64,000 bases of DNA from Rhabdophis nuchalis (GCA_039707465.1 CM077647.1:45197110-45261109); one strand, 5' to 3'; positions 11,665 through 22,584 are shown, counted from the first letter of the stretch. The notes: generated by a model not told the origin, from the sequence alone. Numbers and translations: made by a program.

Positions 11665-12710
11665 CCGTATTTATTCGAGTATAACGCGCACACGTGTATA
11701 ACGCGCACCCCCTAATTTTCGATTAAAAATCGGTATAAAATTTTGTTTCACTTTTTCTCGGCTCAGACCAAGCATTGTAAGTGATATATCAATAAAAATA
11801 TGAAGAACACTGAATTGTGCAAAACAGCAAAACAGCAATGCTTACAGTGAGCCTCTTAAGAGGGCCGGAGGGAGGGCGGGTGAGGGGGACGGGTGTGTGT
11901 GTGGAAGCGAAGGCGGGGAGGAGCTGCCTTCCTGGCCGGGCTCCGCAGCTGAGGGGCAATGGAGCAAGCCAGCATGACTTTCGCCCGTCTCTTTCTGGGC
12001 TCGGCGCTTCTGCTTCTCGGGACGCTTCCCAAAGCCAGCAGCCCTCAATGGACCGGGCGCTGAAAGTGAAGCGCCACCTCTTAAGAGGGCCGGAGGGAGG
12101 GCGGGTCGGGTGGCGGCGAGAGCTCTGCGAGTGAGGGGGACGGGTGTGTGTGTGGAAGCGAAGGCGGGGGGGAGGAGTTGCCTTACCGGCCAGGCTCCGC
12201 AGCTGAGGGGCGATGGAGCAAACCGCGCGCGGCTGCCAGCATGACTTTCGCCCGTCTCTTTCTGGGCTCGGCGCTTCTGCTTCTCGGGACGCTTCCCGAA
12301 GCCAGCAGCCCCGCAGCCAGCCGCTCCGCTTCTCCGTCTTATTCGTCGGTCGTCTCTCGGGGTCCGGAACCGCCGCCGCACTCCCCGCCGTTCCACCCTC
12401 ACCAGCCTGCCGGCGGGGGCGCCTGCCCGAGAAACGGCGGGCGCTTCGTCAACGTCACAGGGCAAAGGGCTGCGCAACTTTTGCAGAAACCCGGACGGCA
12501 GGAGCAGGCCCTGGTGCTTCTACTGAAACAACGGCGGCAGGGTGCAGCCCGGAAAAGGCGCAGTGCGAACTCACAATTCGCCTGCGCCCTCAATGGACCG
12601 GCCGCCACTGCATCACCCCACCCCAGCCAGCCCTCGTTTATAACGCGCACCCAAACTTTGAGTTCTTTTTTTGGTACAAAATTTTGCGCGCTATACTCGA
12701 ATAAATACGG
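11665..12710. mobile_element. 1.05-kb TA-flanked DNA transposon with GC-rich duplicated cargo
   Basis: Left end CCGTATTTATTCGAGTATA and right end TATACTCGAATAAATACGG are inverted repeats of about 25 bp with one mismatch, flanked by TA on both sides (11663-11664, 12711-12712). ACGCGCACC phrases follow inside both ends. The middle is very GC-rich, unlike the flanks, and holds two tandem related units (about 11848-12076 and 12077-12600). No transposase is present, so it is non-autonomous; the TA target fits Tc1/mariner-type elements. Confidence 0.85.
11960..12600 (+). other. Tandem cargo with a signal-peptide-like open frame
   Basis: Both units carry ATG followed by codons for MTFARLFLGSALLLLGTLP (starts near 11973 and 12240). 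The first unit skips about 270 bp present in the second. In unit two the frame runs on for 167 codons from 12241 with proline- and arginine-rich sequence and GGRFVNVTGQRA. A basic-then-hydrophobic N-terminus like a secretion signal, repeated with GC-rich leader DNA, could be a captured host first exon or chance coding in GC-rich DNA. I do not recognise the protein. Confidence 0.35.
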
Positions 12711-12712
12711 TA

Positions 12713-13485
12713 CACCAAATCTCAGCAGTACAAATGAGTAGGAAGATTCCTTAAAAAAAACCCTCTGTGGATGTGATGTCACTTCAGTGACATCACTGAT
12801 AAAAATAATGAGCTATTAAAATGGTTATTCTGTAATTGTTGCCTGTATAGTTGCAGTTTCCAGCAAACACACCATCACACAACTTGCTAGTCGTATGTTG
12901 GCTTCCATTCAGTTGAGATCATTTATTAGAACCCCATCTTGCATTTTTCATAAGAGAGCAAGGTTAACTTATAATTCTGTCAGAAACTAAAACCAAATAC
13001 AGAACATGTTACCTCTAGCAATGTTTATCATAGAAAAATCTTGTGTGGAAAGTTAAAGGAATCAGAGGTGTCTTTGAGAGTGGTTGTGTTTTAACAGATA
13101 GACCTGCTTAGCAGCCACTTATTCAGCTACTGTTTGGTTACAAAGGTGATGAACAAGGAAATTTACAAGCAGTCTTCAAATTTGCAGCTGTCCTCATGGT
13201 CAAGTTATCATAGTGTCCATGGTGATATGATTGCCATTTGTCACCTTCAATACAGTGTAATGAATTTGGGAGTGACCTTGGGGAGTGAGGGAAAGAGAGA
13301 CTGCTTAGAAAAAAAAATAAGACAAGAGAGGGAAGAGGTCCCAAGGATTAATGATCAAAGGAAGACTCTTAAGGACCCACTTTGTTGATCAGACGTTTAA
13401 AAGTGGCAGTGAGAATTTTGCATCTTAAGATTTGCAAGGTTTTGTTAATGTACCCTTATAATAGAACAGATTTAGAGCTCAGGAC
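12713..13485. other. No gene seen
   Basis: Unique-looking sequence. The 84-codon plus-strand frame (13134-13388) has no recognisable motif and no splice context. Confidence 0.4.
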
Positions 13486-13649
13486 ACCACAACCAACATA
13501 AATATGAGCCAGTTGCCTAGCATCTTCATTTTGATCACGTGACCACGGAACTGCTGCAACTGTCTTGTGGAAAATGTCATGGGCCACTGTTTTTAGTGCC
13601 ATTGCAATTTCTGCCACTAAACAAAGTTTTAAGTCAAGAACTACCTGTG
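13486..13649 (+). mobile_element. TA-type MITE 'TCCTCGACTTA' (copy b, right half)
   Basis: Contains the family phrases ATAAATATGAGCCAGTTG, TTTTGATCACGTGACCACGG and the right end TTTTAAGTCAAGAACTACCTGT. The left half is missing. Confidence 0.65.
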
Positions 13650-14450
13650 TGTTACCAGAAGTGATGGTAAAAAGTACTATATTGAGTAAACATTGGTGTT
13701 TAATAGTTCATTAAATTAAGATTTTTGTGTATTCTAAAATTAAAGACTTCATAAAATAGGACATGCTCAGGAAATTAACTTCTATGTTTTGAATTTTTAG
13801 ATTAAACCAAGGAACACACAGAACAATGATTTTAAGAAAACTGGTTTCACAAAAATACAGCTTGTGTTTATGAGTTTCTAATGTAGAATTGATGCCCTTT
13901 GCTATGTTTACTTCTATTTGATCTGTAGCTAATTACATGTTTTTTGGATCATATTTTATTTTAGTTAAAGCTGCCATGGGAAAAATATTTTTAAGCAGAC
14001 AAGGATATTTTTTCATAGTAAAATAAAATTATTTTATACAATATCTCATTTTAAACATTCTTCTGTGAAGCCTTTCCAGTACACATCCACATTCTAAAAA
14101 TAAACCATGTATTTTACTTAAGAATATGCTATCCTCTTTTGGACTGGTATAAGGAGATATTTACTCAGTAATTTTTAAAAGTAGTTTATATGTAGAAATG
14201 TAGGTGTGAATTGTTTATGCCAACCATTTTCGATCTGGGAATTTTTGATTGTGCTGTTTGAACTTGCATTCCAATTTATGGGGAGGAGAACCAGGTTGGA
14301 AAAGCTTGTTACCCACATGGTTTTTCTCCACTTTAACTTGGAATCTGTTAGGCTTTGTCACCCATTATCTTGGAGGGAGATCAGATGATCTGCAATTCTT
14401 GCAGAGATTATGGAGGCCCCAACTGAAGTAGAGCCAGCTTTCAGCGGGGA
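13650..14450. other. Upstream flank of the AHR island, no gene seen
   Basis: AT-rich, changing sharply to GC-rich at about 14450. No clear transposon end was recognised. Confidence 0.4.
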
Positions 14451-15562
14451 CAGCCCATGTTAATGCAGATATTGTGTTTTACCACTTGCGGGGGGTGAAC
14501 GACAAAGATCCCCCTGCGAACTATTTCCGCCGCGCCTATATTTCTGGCGCTTCATTTACAGAGGCAAATTCGCCTCAGAAGGCCCCTTAAGGGCTATTCC
14601 GAAGGTAGGCAGCCGTGTGCCAAGGCGGCCCGGAGATCCTCCTGTGGCGCCGAAGGAAACTCCGCTACCCGCTTTTATTCCCCCCCCCCCCCCCCCCCCG
14701 TCGCTTCAGGCTGCTTGCTTTCCTCCGCCTGGTTTCCGATCCCGGCGAGTCTCCGGCTCCTTTCCACTGCTCAAGCCACACTGAGGCCTCCTCGGTGGGC
14801 TGTGGGCCGGACTCGCGAAGGAGGAAAGGACTGGCGGCTTAACCGGGTGGCTGCTGACCAGGAGCCCGCGGCAGATTGCCGCCGCAGTCCAGGAAGACAA
14901 GTAGAGATCGGCGGTGGGAGGAGAAAACACGAAACGTAACCAGGCCCTCTGGCTCCTCGAAGAACGCCGCTGCTGACGACAGCGGCGAGGCGAGCTTTGC
15001 AGAAGGGAAGGGAGGTTTCGCTTCCAGCCGTGGCAGCCTCCTAGGTCCCTTTGCTCCTGACGAGAAGGGGAGGGGAGAGCCAATCGGTCCGCCGGTCGGC
15101 AGCGGCAGCCGCCTCCGCACCTGTTTCGGAGACCCCGCCCTTCGGCTGCCCAGAGGCACCCGCCCGCTCGGAGGAGGAAGAGGAGGAGGGGGGCGACCAC
15201 GACAACAACGGGGGAGTGGGTGCTGCCGGCGCCGAGCACCTGGCTCTGCAGCCGCCACCCCCCCAACCCCCGCTCCTCGTCTCTCGCCTTCCTTAGTCGG
15301 CCGCCCCTCAGGGGACTCCGTGTGGCGGGAAGAGCGGGGGCTCTGCGTGGCGAGTAGGAACCACACGCAAGGGCCGTGTCAAACAGCGGGTGGAGCCGGG
15401 GCTCGCTTCGGCGAAAAAGCCCCCTTCAAAGCCGTCGCTGCCTGGCACGGTGCCCGGAGCTTTCTTTTCCTTTGCCTTTCCCGTTTGTAGCCAGGAGTGA
15501 AAACTCAAAACTCTGCCGAAAACCCCGGTTGGCCGAAGAGGAGCTGTGGCGTGGGCGGCAGG

Positions 15563-15618
15563 ATGAATCCCAATGTCACCTACGCCAGCCGCAAGCGGCG
15601 GAAACCCGTGCAGAAGAT
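15563..15618 (+). CDS. AHR: AHR exon 1 (coding part)
   Basis: Aryl hydrocarbon receptor, a ligand-activated bHLH-PAS transcription factor that moves to the nucleus, pairs with ARNT and binds xenobiotic response elements. This exon codes 18 residues beginning MNPNVTYASRKRRKPVQK plus two bases of codon 19. It includes the basic RKRRK run (residues 10-14), the first half of the known nuclear localisation signal. The ATG has a purine at -3. The exon stops at a strong donor, GTAAGG (15619). The split codon AT+A is completed by exon 2. The identical arrangement (short first coding exon before the bHLH exon) is known for vertebrate AHR. Which squamate paralogue (AHR1 or AHR2 type) cannot be settled, though the N-terminus looks AHR1-like. 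Confidence 0.93.
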
Positions 15619-15662
15619 GTAAGGGGAATGTTTTGTCTGGGCGCTGAAGGAAGGAAGTCTTC

Positions 15663-15690
15663 GGGAGAGGGGAGGGGAGGGAGAGGGGGG
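15663..15690 (+). promoter_or_regulatory. G-quadruplex-prone G tract in the 5' end of intron 1
   Basis: Five runs of three or more G separated by one to three bases, on the coding strand, starting about 44 bases after the exon 1 donor. The pattern fits the usual G-quadruplex rule. Function is not shown. Confidence 0.6.
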
Positions 15691-15849
15691 ACGGGCGCGA
15701 TGTTTGGCGTGTCTTCGCTGCGCATCTGGGCTCCGGCCTCCCCCCTCCTTTTATGAAGTGACACCTCTGACCCACTGCGGTGTCTGTAGAAGCTTGGTCT
15801 TAGAGAGGGACTGTTGAAATGCGCGGTGTCTTTCTCCTGGCCTCTTTGC

Positions 15850-16800
15850 CAGTTCTTTCCTGACTTGCAGCTTTGTGTTTTACTTTATTTCTCTGCCTCT
15901 TTTACGTGCTTTTAAGGGGACCAGAGGAATTCAGGGTTGCAGGCCTCATTCCTACTCACATCTTTAAAAAGCAACAGAAACCCGGGCCGGGCTTTCTAAA
16001 AGCAAGAGACCCTTAAAAGCCGCGAAGGGTTTTCGGTGGCCTGAATAAGAGCTTTGCGCAATCTCTGCTCATCTCCTCCTCCCTCCCTCCCTCCCCCAGT
16101 CGCTTCTAGTAACTCCTGGGATGTTTGTAAATAATTAGTGAGTGACTGTTTTCTTTCAAATCAATGGAACATTGATGAATATGTTTTTTAAAGAAAGCAA
16201 TATTGAGGTGTGGGTATTTCTATTTAGATCTATACTGCAAAAGGTAGTATTTTAAACATGCCCAGAGGCTTTCTTAAAAGTATATAGATTTAGACTACTC
16301 TGGTGTTGCATACAGGTTGCTAGATTGAGGATAAACACAGTTAAAACCTCAATTCAGTGCCCTGATTTTATGTGGCTCTATTAAAGCCAGGTGACCGATT
16401 AAGGTCAGAAGAAGCCTGACAAGTGGGAAAGGATGAAGTCATATGCTTTTAAATCACTTGACTCAGTTTCCTAATCAAGAATTTGAGATATTTTAAATAA
16501 TTACTGGAATTTAAAATAATTTTAAATAATTGCTGAAAGTAACTTTTTACTAAAGTTAGCTGTGGGGCCTGTTTGTTATTATCTAATAGATTGCAGAAAT
16601 GCTGAATGCACTTGGGCCACAGTTTGGTATAAATGTGTAGAAAGCCAGTTTGTGCAGGCTGTAATCTAACCATACTGCTGGATTTCTCTCTGGTCTAAGC
16701 ATTAATGTTCACTCCGGGTCAGAATATTTGAATTTTTCATTTATGCATTTTTTTATTTAAATTCTTCTGCTTTTAAAGTATTGAAGAGCAAATACAAGTA
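15850..16800. other. Intron 1 start, no repeat family recognised
   Basis: Declining GC content after the island, with a CCCTCCCTCC run near 16079-16098. No exon or transposon end was recognised. Confidence 0.4.
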
Positions 16801-17192
16801 CAGGTGGTCCTCGACTTATGACCACAATTGAGCCCAGAATTTATGTTCTAAGTGAGAAATTGTTTGAGTTTTGTCCATTTTATGACTTTTCTTGCCACAT
16901 TTGTTAAGTGAATCACTACTGTTGTTAAATTAGTAGTAGAGTTATTAAGTGAATAATATTCTCCATTGACTTTGTTTGCCGAAGTTCACTAAAGGTGATC
17001 ACATGACCCTGAGACACTTGAACCGTCATAAATATGAACCAGTTGTCAAGCATCAAATGTAAATCACCTAACTATGGGGATGCTGTAATGGTCATAAGTG
17101 AAAAATGGTCATAAGTCACTTTTTTTTTAGTACTGTTTTAATTTTGAACGGTCACTAAATGAACTGTTGAAAATTGAGGATTACCTGTATAG
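16801..17192 (+). mobile_element. TA-type MITE 'TCCTCGACTTA' (copy c, best-preserved ends)
   Basis: Starts ACAGGTGGTCCTCGACTTAT and ends AATTGAGGATTACCTGTA, imperfect inverted repeats flanked by TA. The internal phrases match copies a and h. It has no coding capacity. Confidence 0.75.
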
Positions 17193-17257
17193 TGATGGAC
17201 ATTTTATATTTGCAGATGGTCATCTATTGAAATTAGAATGAAAGAAGGGTAATATAG

Positions 17258-17365
17258 GTAGGCCTTGGGTTACAACAGTTCATTTAGTGAGTTTCACCAA
17301 CTTTTCTACTAGCAAACATGGATGACCTAAAGTCAATCTTTTGAAGTTCTGGATGTTTTTGTGCT
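17258..17365 (-). mobile_element. TA-type MITE fragment (copy d)
   Basis: Begins GGTAGGCCTTGGGTTACAAC followed by AGTTCATTTAGTGAG, the reverse orientation of the family's right end. Truncated. Confidence 0.5.
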
Positions 17366-17441
17366 CAGATTCAAAGAGATCTACACAGCCCTACATTGAT
17401 AGTCAAACAATAGCAAGTTCTGTTTCTTTGATCTAATAATA

Positions 17442-17715
17442 TAGGTAGTTCTCGAATTACAACAGTTTGTTTAGTGACTGTTCAAAGTTACAATGACACT
17501 GAAAAAGATTAATGACCATTTTTCACACAAATGTTTCAGCATTCCTATGGTCACATAATCAAAATTCAGCCTTTGACAACTGACTCATGATGGTTGCATG
17601 TTTCCTGGGGTCATAGGATCACCTTTTGCAACCTTCTGACAAAGCAAGGTCAATGGGGAGTCCAGATTCATTTAACAACTGTGTTATTAACAACTGCAGT
17701 GATTCACTTAAATCT
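17442..17715 (-). mobile_element. TA-type MITE (copy e, reverse orientation)
   Basis: Begins AGGTAGTTCTCGAATTACAAC and contains GTTCAAAGTTACAATGACACTG, GGTCATAGGATCACC and GTGATTCACTTAA, the reverse complement of copy c. The left end of the family is lost. Confidence 0.7.
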
Positions 17716-17904
17716 ATTTTTTTAAAAGTCTGTTTTAGCATCTGCAAAATCTTTGGAGGGAGGGGAGACTCTCAACTCCTAGCAACTGCTTGGATAGGTT
17801 CATGCAGTTTCCTTGATAGTATTTCAGAAGTCGTTATTGCCTACTTCTAGGGCTGAAAAAAAGTGATTAGGCCAAGGTCAAAATTAGGACTCTGTTTCCT
17901 AATT

Positions 17905-18172
17905 ACAAGTAGTCTCAACTTACAAGAGTTGTGACCGTTCAAAGTTACAATGGCACTGTAATAATCATTTTTCAAAGTTACAATGTTTGCAGCATCCCTA
18001 TGATCGATCATGTGATCAAAATTTGGATGCTTGGAAAATGGTTCATATTTATGACAAAATATATTTGTGACAAGAAAGGTCATAAAATAGGGCAAAACCC
18101 ACTTAACAAGTATCTCACTTAACAGATATTTTGGTTTTAATTGTGGTCCTAAGTCAAGGACTGGGTGTACTA
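17905..18172 (-). mobile_element. TA-type MITE (copy f, internally deleted, reverse)
   Basis: Starts AAGTAGTCTCAACTTAC and ends GTGGTCCTAAGTCAAGGACT. It lacks the middle section present in copies c and e. Confidence 0.65.
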
Positions 18173-18686
18173 GTCTGCATTAATCACTACATATTTGGTC
18201 GCTATGCAATATTTGTATCAGGTTTTAAGAAAGTTCTTTATGAGTGAATCTAGGTATTCATATCAGAAAAGTGTATTGAAAAACCACTTAAGGCAGAGTT
18301 AGTTAACATTAATTTCTATATAATTATATATAAAAAGATTGTGGCATTGGGAATTTTTTTAAAATGTGAATGAAGGTGTGAATTCTTTAAAAAATACTAA
18401 AATTAGTAAAATTAACTTCATTGTTACTTGATTTTAGGTTGAATGCTAAGATTATTTTAATTTAACTTAAAATCGTAACCCTTGACCTTAAATCTAAATC
18501 AAATAATGCATGAAGTTTATTTTGATAATTTGGTCATCTGATAATGTCAGATATGACAACTCTTTTCGACTTTATTAAAATACTAACATGTTTACTGTCT
18601 TAAGTAGGAATGCTGATGAAATATTAATTAGCATAACTACATTGAGTCTACAGATATTTCCTAAAGATTATCCTGAAATATTATTG

Positions 18687-19056
18687 GTAGTCCTTGTCTT
18701 ACAACCATTCATTTAGTAACATTTTGAAGTTATAAGGGCACTGAAAAAAAACAGTCCTTGCATTTGGACCACAGCAGTGTCTCCATGGTCATATGATCAC
18801 AATTGGGCACTTAGCCATCAGCATGTACTTATAATGATTATAGTATATTAAAGCATTGTAATTAGTATGTGCAACCTTCCTAAGGAACTTCTGACAAGCA
18901 GAGTTAGTGGAGAATGCCAGATTCACTTAACAACTGCTAATTCGCTTAACAACAGCAGTTAAAATGTTATACATTGGTACAGTCACATGATGACTCCATT
19001 ATCACATCACTTAATGATGGAAATTACATGCCAACTGTGGTCATAAGTAAAAGACT
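18687..19056 (-). mobile_element. TA-type MITE (copy g, reverse)
   Basis: Starts GGTAGTCCTTGTCTTACAACC and ends TGTGGTCATAAGTAAAAGAC. It directly abuts copy h, which has the opposite orientation. Confidence 0.65.
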
Positions 19057-19517
19057 ATAAGTTCTTAAATTAGTAATATGATTGTTAAGTGAATCTGGTT
19101 TTCCCATTGACTTTGCTTGTCAGAAGATCTCAGAAAGGGAATCATGTGACTCCATGACACTAATCGTTATAAATGTGAGTCAGTTGTGAAGCTTCTGAAT
19201 GTAAATCAATTGACCATGGGGATGCCACAATGGTCATAAGTGTGAAAAATAACAATAGCGATACCACTTAAACTTATATACTGTTACACAGTGCCTTGCA
19301 GCACTCTTCACATAGTCCACATATTGCCCCCAACAATTTAAGTTCTCATTTTACCAACCTCATAAGGATGGAAGGCTGAGTCAATCCTAAGCCTGGTGAG
19401 ACTCAGCAAATTAGCCTACAATACTGTATTTTAACCACTGTGCCAGCACGGTCATGTCGCTTTTTTCAGTGCCGTTGTAATGGACATGAAATGAACTGTT
19501 ATAAGTCAAGGACTACT
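19057..19517 (+). mobile_element. TA-type MITE (copy h) interrupted by a SINE
   Basis: The family right half (GTTAAGTGAATCTGG to TAAGTCAAGGACTACTGTA) is split after GTGAAAAAT at about 19245 by a minus-strand tRNA-derived SINE (19246-19455: GCCCCCAACAATTTAAG, GGAAGGCTGAGTCAATCC). It resumes with TTTTTTCAGTGCCGTTG. The nesting shows the SINE is the younger insertion. Confidence 0.65.
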
Positions 19518-19800
19518 GTACATATTTCTAATAGTAGCTGACATATCAGCAGATGGGCCAGGTTCTGTGTTTCTCCACAATCACATAACATACTGTTATC
19601 TGCTAAGGAGGCTCCATTTGTGCATATTGGTTTTACATTTAGACATTCCAACTCGCAACCTGTTCCGTATCCCCAAAAACAAGGCAGGCCGGATCCTTCG
19701 GCCATATCTTCCTTTAATGTTATTCCTAGGTCATAGTCTCCTTCCTCCATCTTTTAATAATATTTTGTTCTTCTGTACCCTGAAGACTGTTGGTTTTTGC
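19518..19800 (-). pseudogene. Possible LINE-derived relic (CxCGE...HLL motif)
   Basis: An 83-codon minus-strand frame (19499-19750) contains MLCDCGETQNLAHLLIC, a cysteine/histidine pattern seen near the C-terminus of several non-LTR retrotransposon proteins. No reverse-transcriptase motif accompanies it, so the assignment is tentative. Confidence 0.3.
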
Positions 19801-19904
19801 CATAAAGCTGCTCTTAGGTCTATGTCGGTAGGCTTGGGACATTTATGCATTCAGAGGATGTCAAGGATCATTCTCTTGCTTAATTCTCTTGCCATCTGTT
19901 GGCA

Positions 19905-20080
19905 TTTTTTGAGTCAGTTTGGTCTAGTGGTTATGGCATCAGACTAGAAACAGGGAGACCATAAGTTCTAGACCTGTCTTAATCATGAAAGCTGGGTAAC
20001 TGGGCTAGTCACTTGCTCTCACTTTACAAGTTTGCTGTTCTGGAAGAAATGGGAGGAGGAATGAATATTAAGTATGTTTA
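19905..20080 (+). mobile_element. tRNA-derived squamate SINE
   Basis: GGTCTAGTGGTTATGGCATC (box A-like) and CATAAGTTCTAGACCTG (box B-like), then AAAGCTGGGTAACTGGGCTAG and CAGTCACT-like sequence. Related copies are at 34215-34435 and 59829-60030. Truncated at its 3' end. Confidence 0.7.
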
Positions 20081-20089
20081 TCACCTTGA

Positions 20090-21400
20090 GGTATTTGTAA
20101 AAATAATGAAAGGAGAATATAAATTAATATATTCTCAAAGGGGTAACATGAATACACTGACACCAAATGTTTATCATAGTGCAATTGTCCTCTGTAATGC
20201 AAAAATGCATAGGCTATTTATTTTTCACATTCAAAATAGTTTGATTAGTATATTCCATGTGTGACTTTGCAGTATGATAGCGTGTATGCTTCTAAAGTGG
20301 CCTTAAGAGATGAGGTACCAGTATATTGTCAGTTTCTAGGCTTTATATAAAAGTAGTACACACCCATAAAATGAATGTTCCCAGAGTTTATTTTAAAGGT
20401 GACAGTTGTTTGTTATGCAATATTTACTATTAAGCAATATGGTTCGTTCTGTAAATAATAATGGACTCACTGCTATGCAACTAGATTTTAAAATGTTAAC
20501 TTGTTCAAATATTTTCTAGCATAACATAGTTATTTTAAAAGAATTCCTAGAACATGTCCTTTTTTGTTAGCTATTCAGTTTTTCATATGAAAACATTCAG
20601 ACACAATGTATTTGCAATAGAATCCTGAAAGGAATACGATGTTTACAGCCAAGCCAAGCAAATAGGTATTTCAATACTTTAATATTAGAAAACTGATTTT
20701 GACATAAGGCCATTCATGAACTCTTTTCTGTTCATGGAATTAAAATTGACAGGAACAGGTTCTGATTTTATTAGCATATAGATCAATAGATGCCATCATG
20801 CCATATAAACATGCAAACAATTCAAAAGAGGGAATAACTGATATTCTCTCCCTTTCCTGCAAACAACATTCCTTATGTATTCTTAAGCTATTAAAATGGA
20901 TGTTGGGATTGTTTTTGAAGCACCTAGAAGTTTTATGCAATACCCTGACACCAACTCTGCAGAAAAGTACCTTACAAAGAAACTAAAGAAAAGTAGAGAG
21001 TTATTTAGAGAGAATATAAATTTCTAGTTTAATTTTTGGGTTTACTTCCTTGAACTGAAATGTAGCTGTATATTTTAAAATATTGACTAGTCTAAATTAG
21101 ATAGCTCAGCAAACTGGAATCTTATAAAAACTTACTTGGGAATAAGTGTCACTGAATAGACTTTGAGGTATACAATATACGTGTATAAAATTTTACAAGA
21201 AAACATTTTGAATTAGGATGCCTAAGTAAATATTTTTTCTTCTCTCTATTACTGGAATAATAGAGTATGTTTACCGAGGGAGAGCTGATGCAGTCTTGTC
21301 TGCTACTTTTTCAGTTTTTTTAATCTGTCTTAAGTATAATACGTAACAAACAAAGTAGCCCATACAGAAATCAGAGTTAAGTAATATGTAATACCTTACT
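20090..21400. other. Intron 1 unique DNA, no gene seen
   Basis: AT-rich. The small open frames here (20740-20986 on both strands) have no domain, splice context or homologue I recognise. Confidence 0.4.
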
Positions 21401-21407
21401 ATACATA

Positions 21408-21580
21408 TGGGTGGCTCAGTGGCTAAGATGCTAAGCTTATCGATCAGATGGTCAGCAGTTCAACAGTTTGAATCCCAAGCACCACATAACGGGGTGAGCT
21501 CCCGTAACTTGTCCCCGCTTCTGCCAACCTAGCAGTTCAAAAGCAAGTAAAAATTACAAGTAGAAAAATAGGGACCACTT
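21408..21580 (+). mobile_element. tRNA-derived SINE, 3'-truncated
   Basis: GGGTGGCTCAGTGGCTAAGATGCTAAGC (tRNA-like box A) with CAACAGTTTGAATCCCAAGC (box B-like), then GCTCCCGTAACTTGTCCC and GCAAGTAGAAAAATAGGGACC, the typical body of a squamate SINE. It stops where the Tc1-like MITE begins. Confidence 0.75.
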
Positions 21581-21604
21581 TTTTATCACGCACATACACA
21601 CACA

Positions 21605-21911
21605 CAGTATATCACAGAAGTGAGTACACCTCACATTTTGTAAATAAGGATATATTTTCATGTGATAACACTGAAGAAATGTGGCTACTTGGCTACAATG
21701 TAACATAGTGAGTATATAGCTTGTATAACTGCAAATGGGCTGTTACCTCAAAATAACAATACACAGCCATTACTGCTGGCAAGATATACCTAAATGTGCG
21801 CCGTTCCCGGGTCCCTCTGTGGGAGATGGGTGCGGGATATAAATACGAATAAAATAAAAAAATAAATATTTACAAAATGTGAGGGGGTATACTCACTTCT
21901 GTGATATACTG
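21605..21911. mobile_element. Tc1-like MITE with a nested L2 tail
   Basis: Inverted ends CAGTATATCACAGAAGTGAG and CTCACTTCTGTGATATACTG, followed inside by TTTGTAAAT on both sides. Flanks are (CA)n on the left and (TG)n on the right. An L2 3' end scrap (GTGCGCCGTTCCCGGGTCCC to about 21870, with an AATAAA-rich tail) sits inside near the right end. No transposase is present. Confidence 0.75.
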
Positions 21912-21935
21912 TGTGTGTGTGTGTGTGTGTGTGTA

Positions 21936-22271
21936 TGTATACACACATGGATGAATGTATATATGTATGTTCCAGCATAACTTCGAGCAATTTCAACCAA
22001 ACTTGGTACACAAATGACTTACCCCCTGGAAACAAATACATGGTGTGTGTTGAGTGTGGAAGACACCCCTGATGTGTGTGTGTCTATGTGTTCCAGCATA
22101 ACTCTGGAACGCTTGGCCCATTAAAGAGAGCGAGTATGGTGTCCTAGAGCGGCAAATGTTTATGATGTCATGGGAAGGAGAAGGGAGAGCCCTGACCGTT
22201 AAGGAGAGCGAGTGTGGCATACTAAAGTGGCAATTCTTTGTGATGTCAGGCAACGCTGGGTTATCAGCTAG
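21936..22271 (+). mobile_element. Helitron-like element, 3' end
   Basis: Contains GTTCCAGCATAAC repeats and ATTTCAACCAAACTTGG, phrases typical of vertebrate Helitron-like repeats. It ends CGCTGGGTTATCAGCTAG followed by T, matching the CTRR/T rule for Helitron 3' ends. The 5' end was not placed. Confidence 0.6.
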
Positions 22272-22584
22272 TAGACTTTAAATCAGTGGTGGGTTTCAAA
22301 AAAATTTTCTACTGGTTCTCTAGGCGTGGCTTAATTTGTGGGCATGGCTTGGTAGCCATGTGACTGGATGGGAATGGCTTGGTGGCTTGCCGGTCATGTG
22401 ACCAGGTGGGAGTGGCCAATTTAGCAGTCCATTAAACAATACACAGCAGACTCCTTTTCTATTCTTTTTAATACCGTATGAAGCTTTTGTCTAGGTTTTT
22501 TTTATATCAGGAGAGAGCAATTGGCAATGCCTGGGGATTTCTGGGGATTTCTCCTTTGTATTAGAGGCACCAAAATAAGCAAGA

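Larger units (their letters stand above)
14450..15850 (+). promoter_or_regulatory. AHR: CpG-island promoter region of AHR
   Basis: A sharp rise in GC content and CpG frequency against AT-rich flanks, containing AHR exon 1. Visible elements: several GC boxes (CCGCCC near 15135, GGGCGG near 15553), a poly-C run of about 20 at 14680-14699, and three copies of the AHR/ARNT core TNGCGTG (15364-15370 minus, 15547-15553 plus, 15705-15711 plus). No TATA box is obvious. The transcription start cannot be placed from sequence alone. Long open frames in this block on both strands are a consequence of GC richness. Confidence 0.8.

Noticed and set aside
14615..15775. Several long frames on both strands of the CpG island
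   Set aside because: GC-rich DNA has few stops. Only the short AHR exon 1 frame has a homologue and a splice donor.
19905..21580. Functional tRNA genes
   Set aside because: The box A and B-like stretches sit in SINE bodies and do not fold into a complete cloverleaf by eye.
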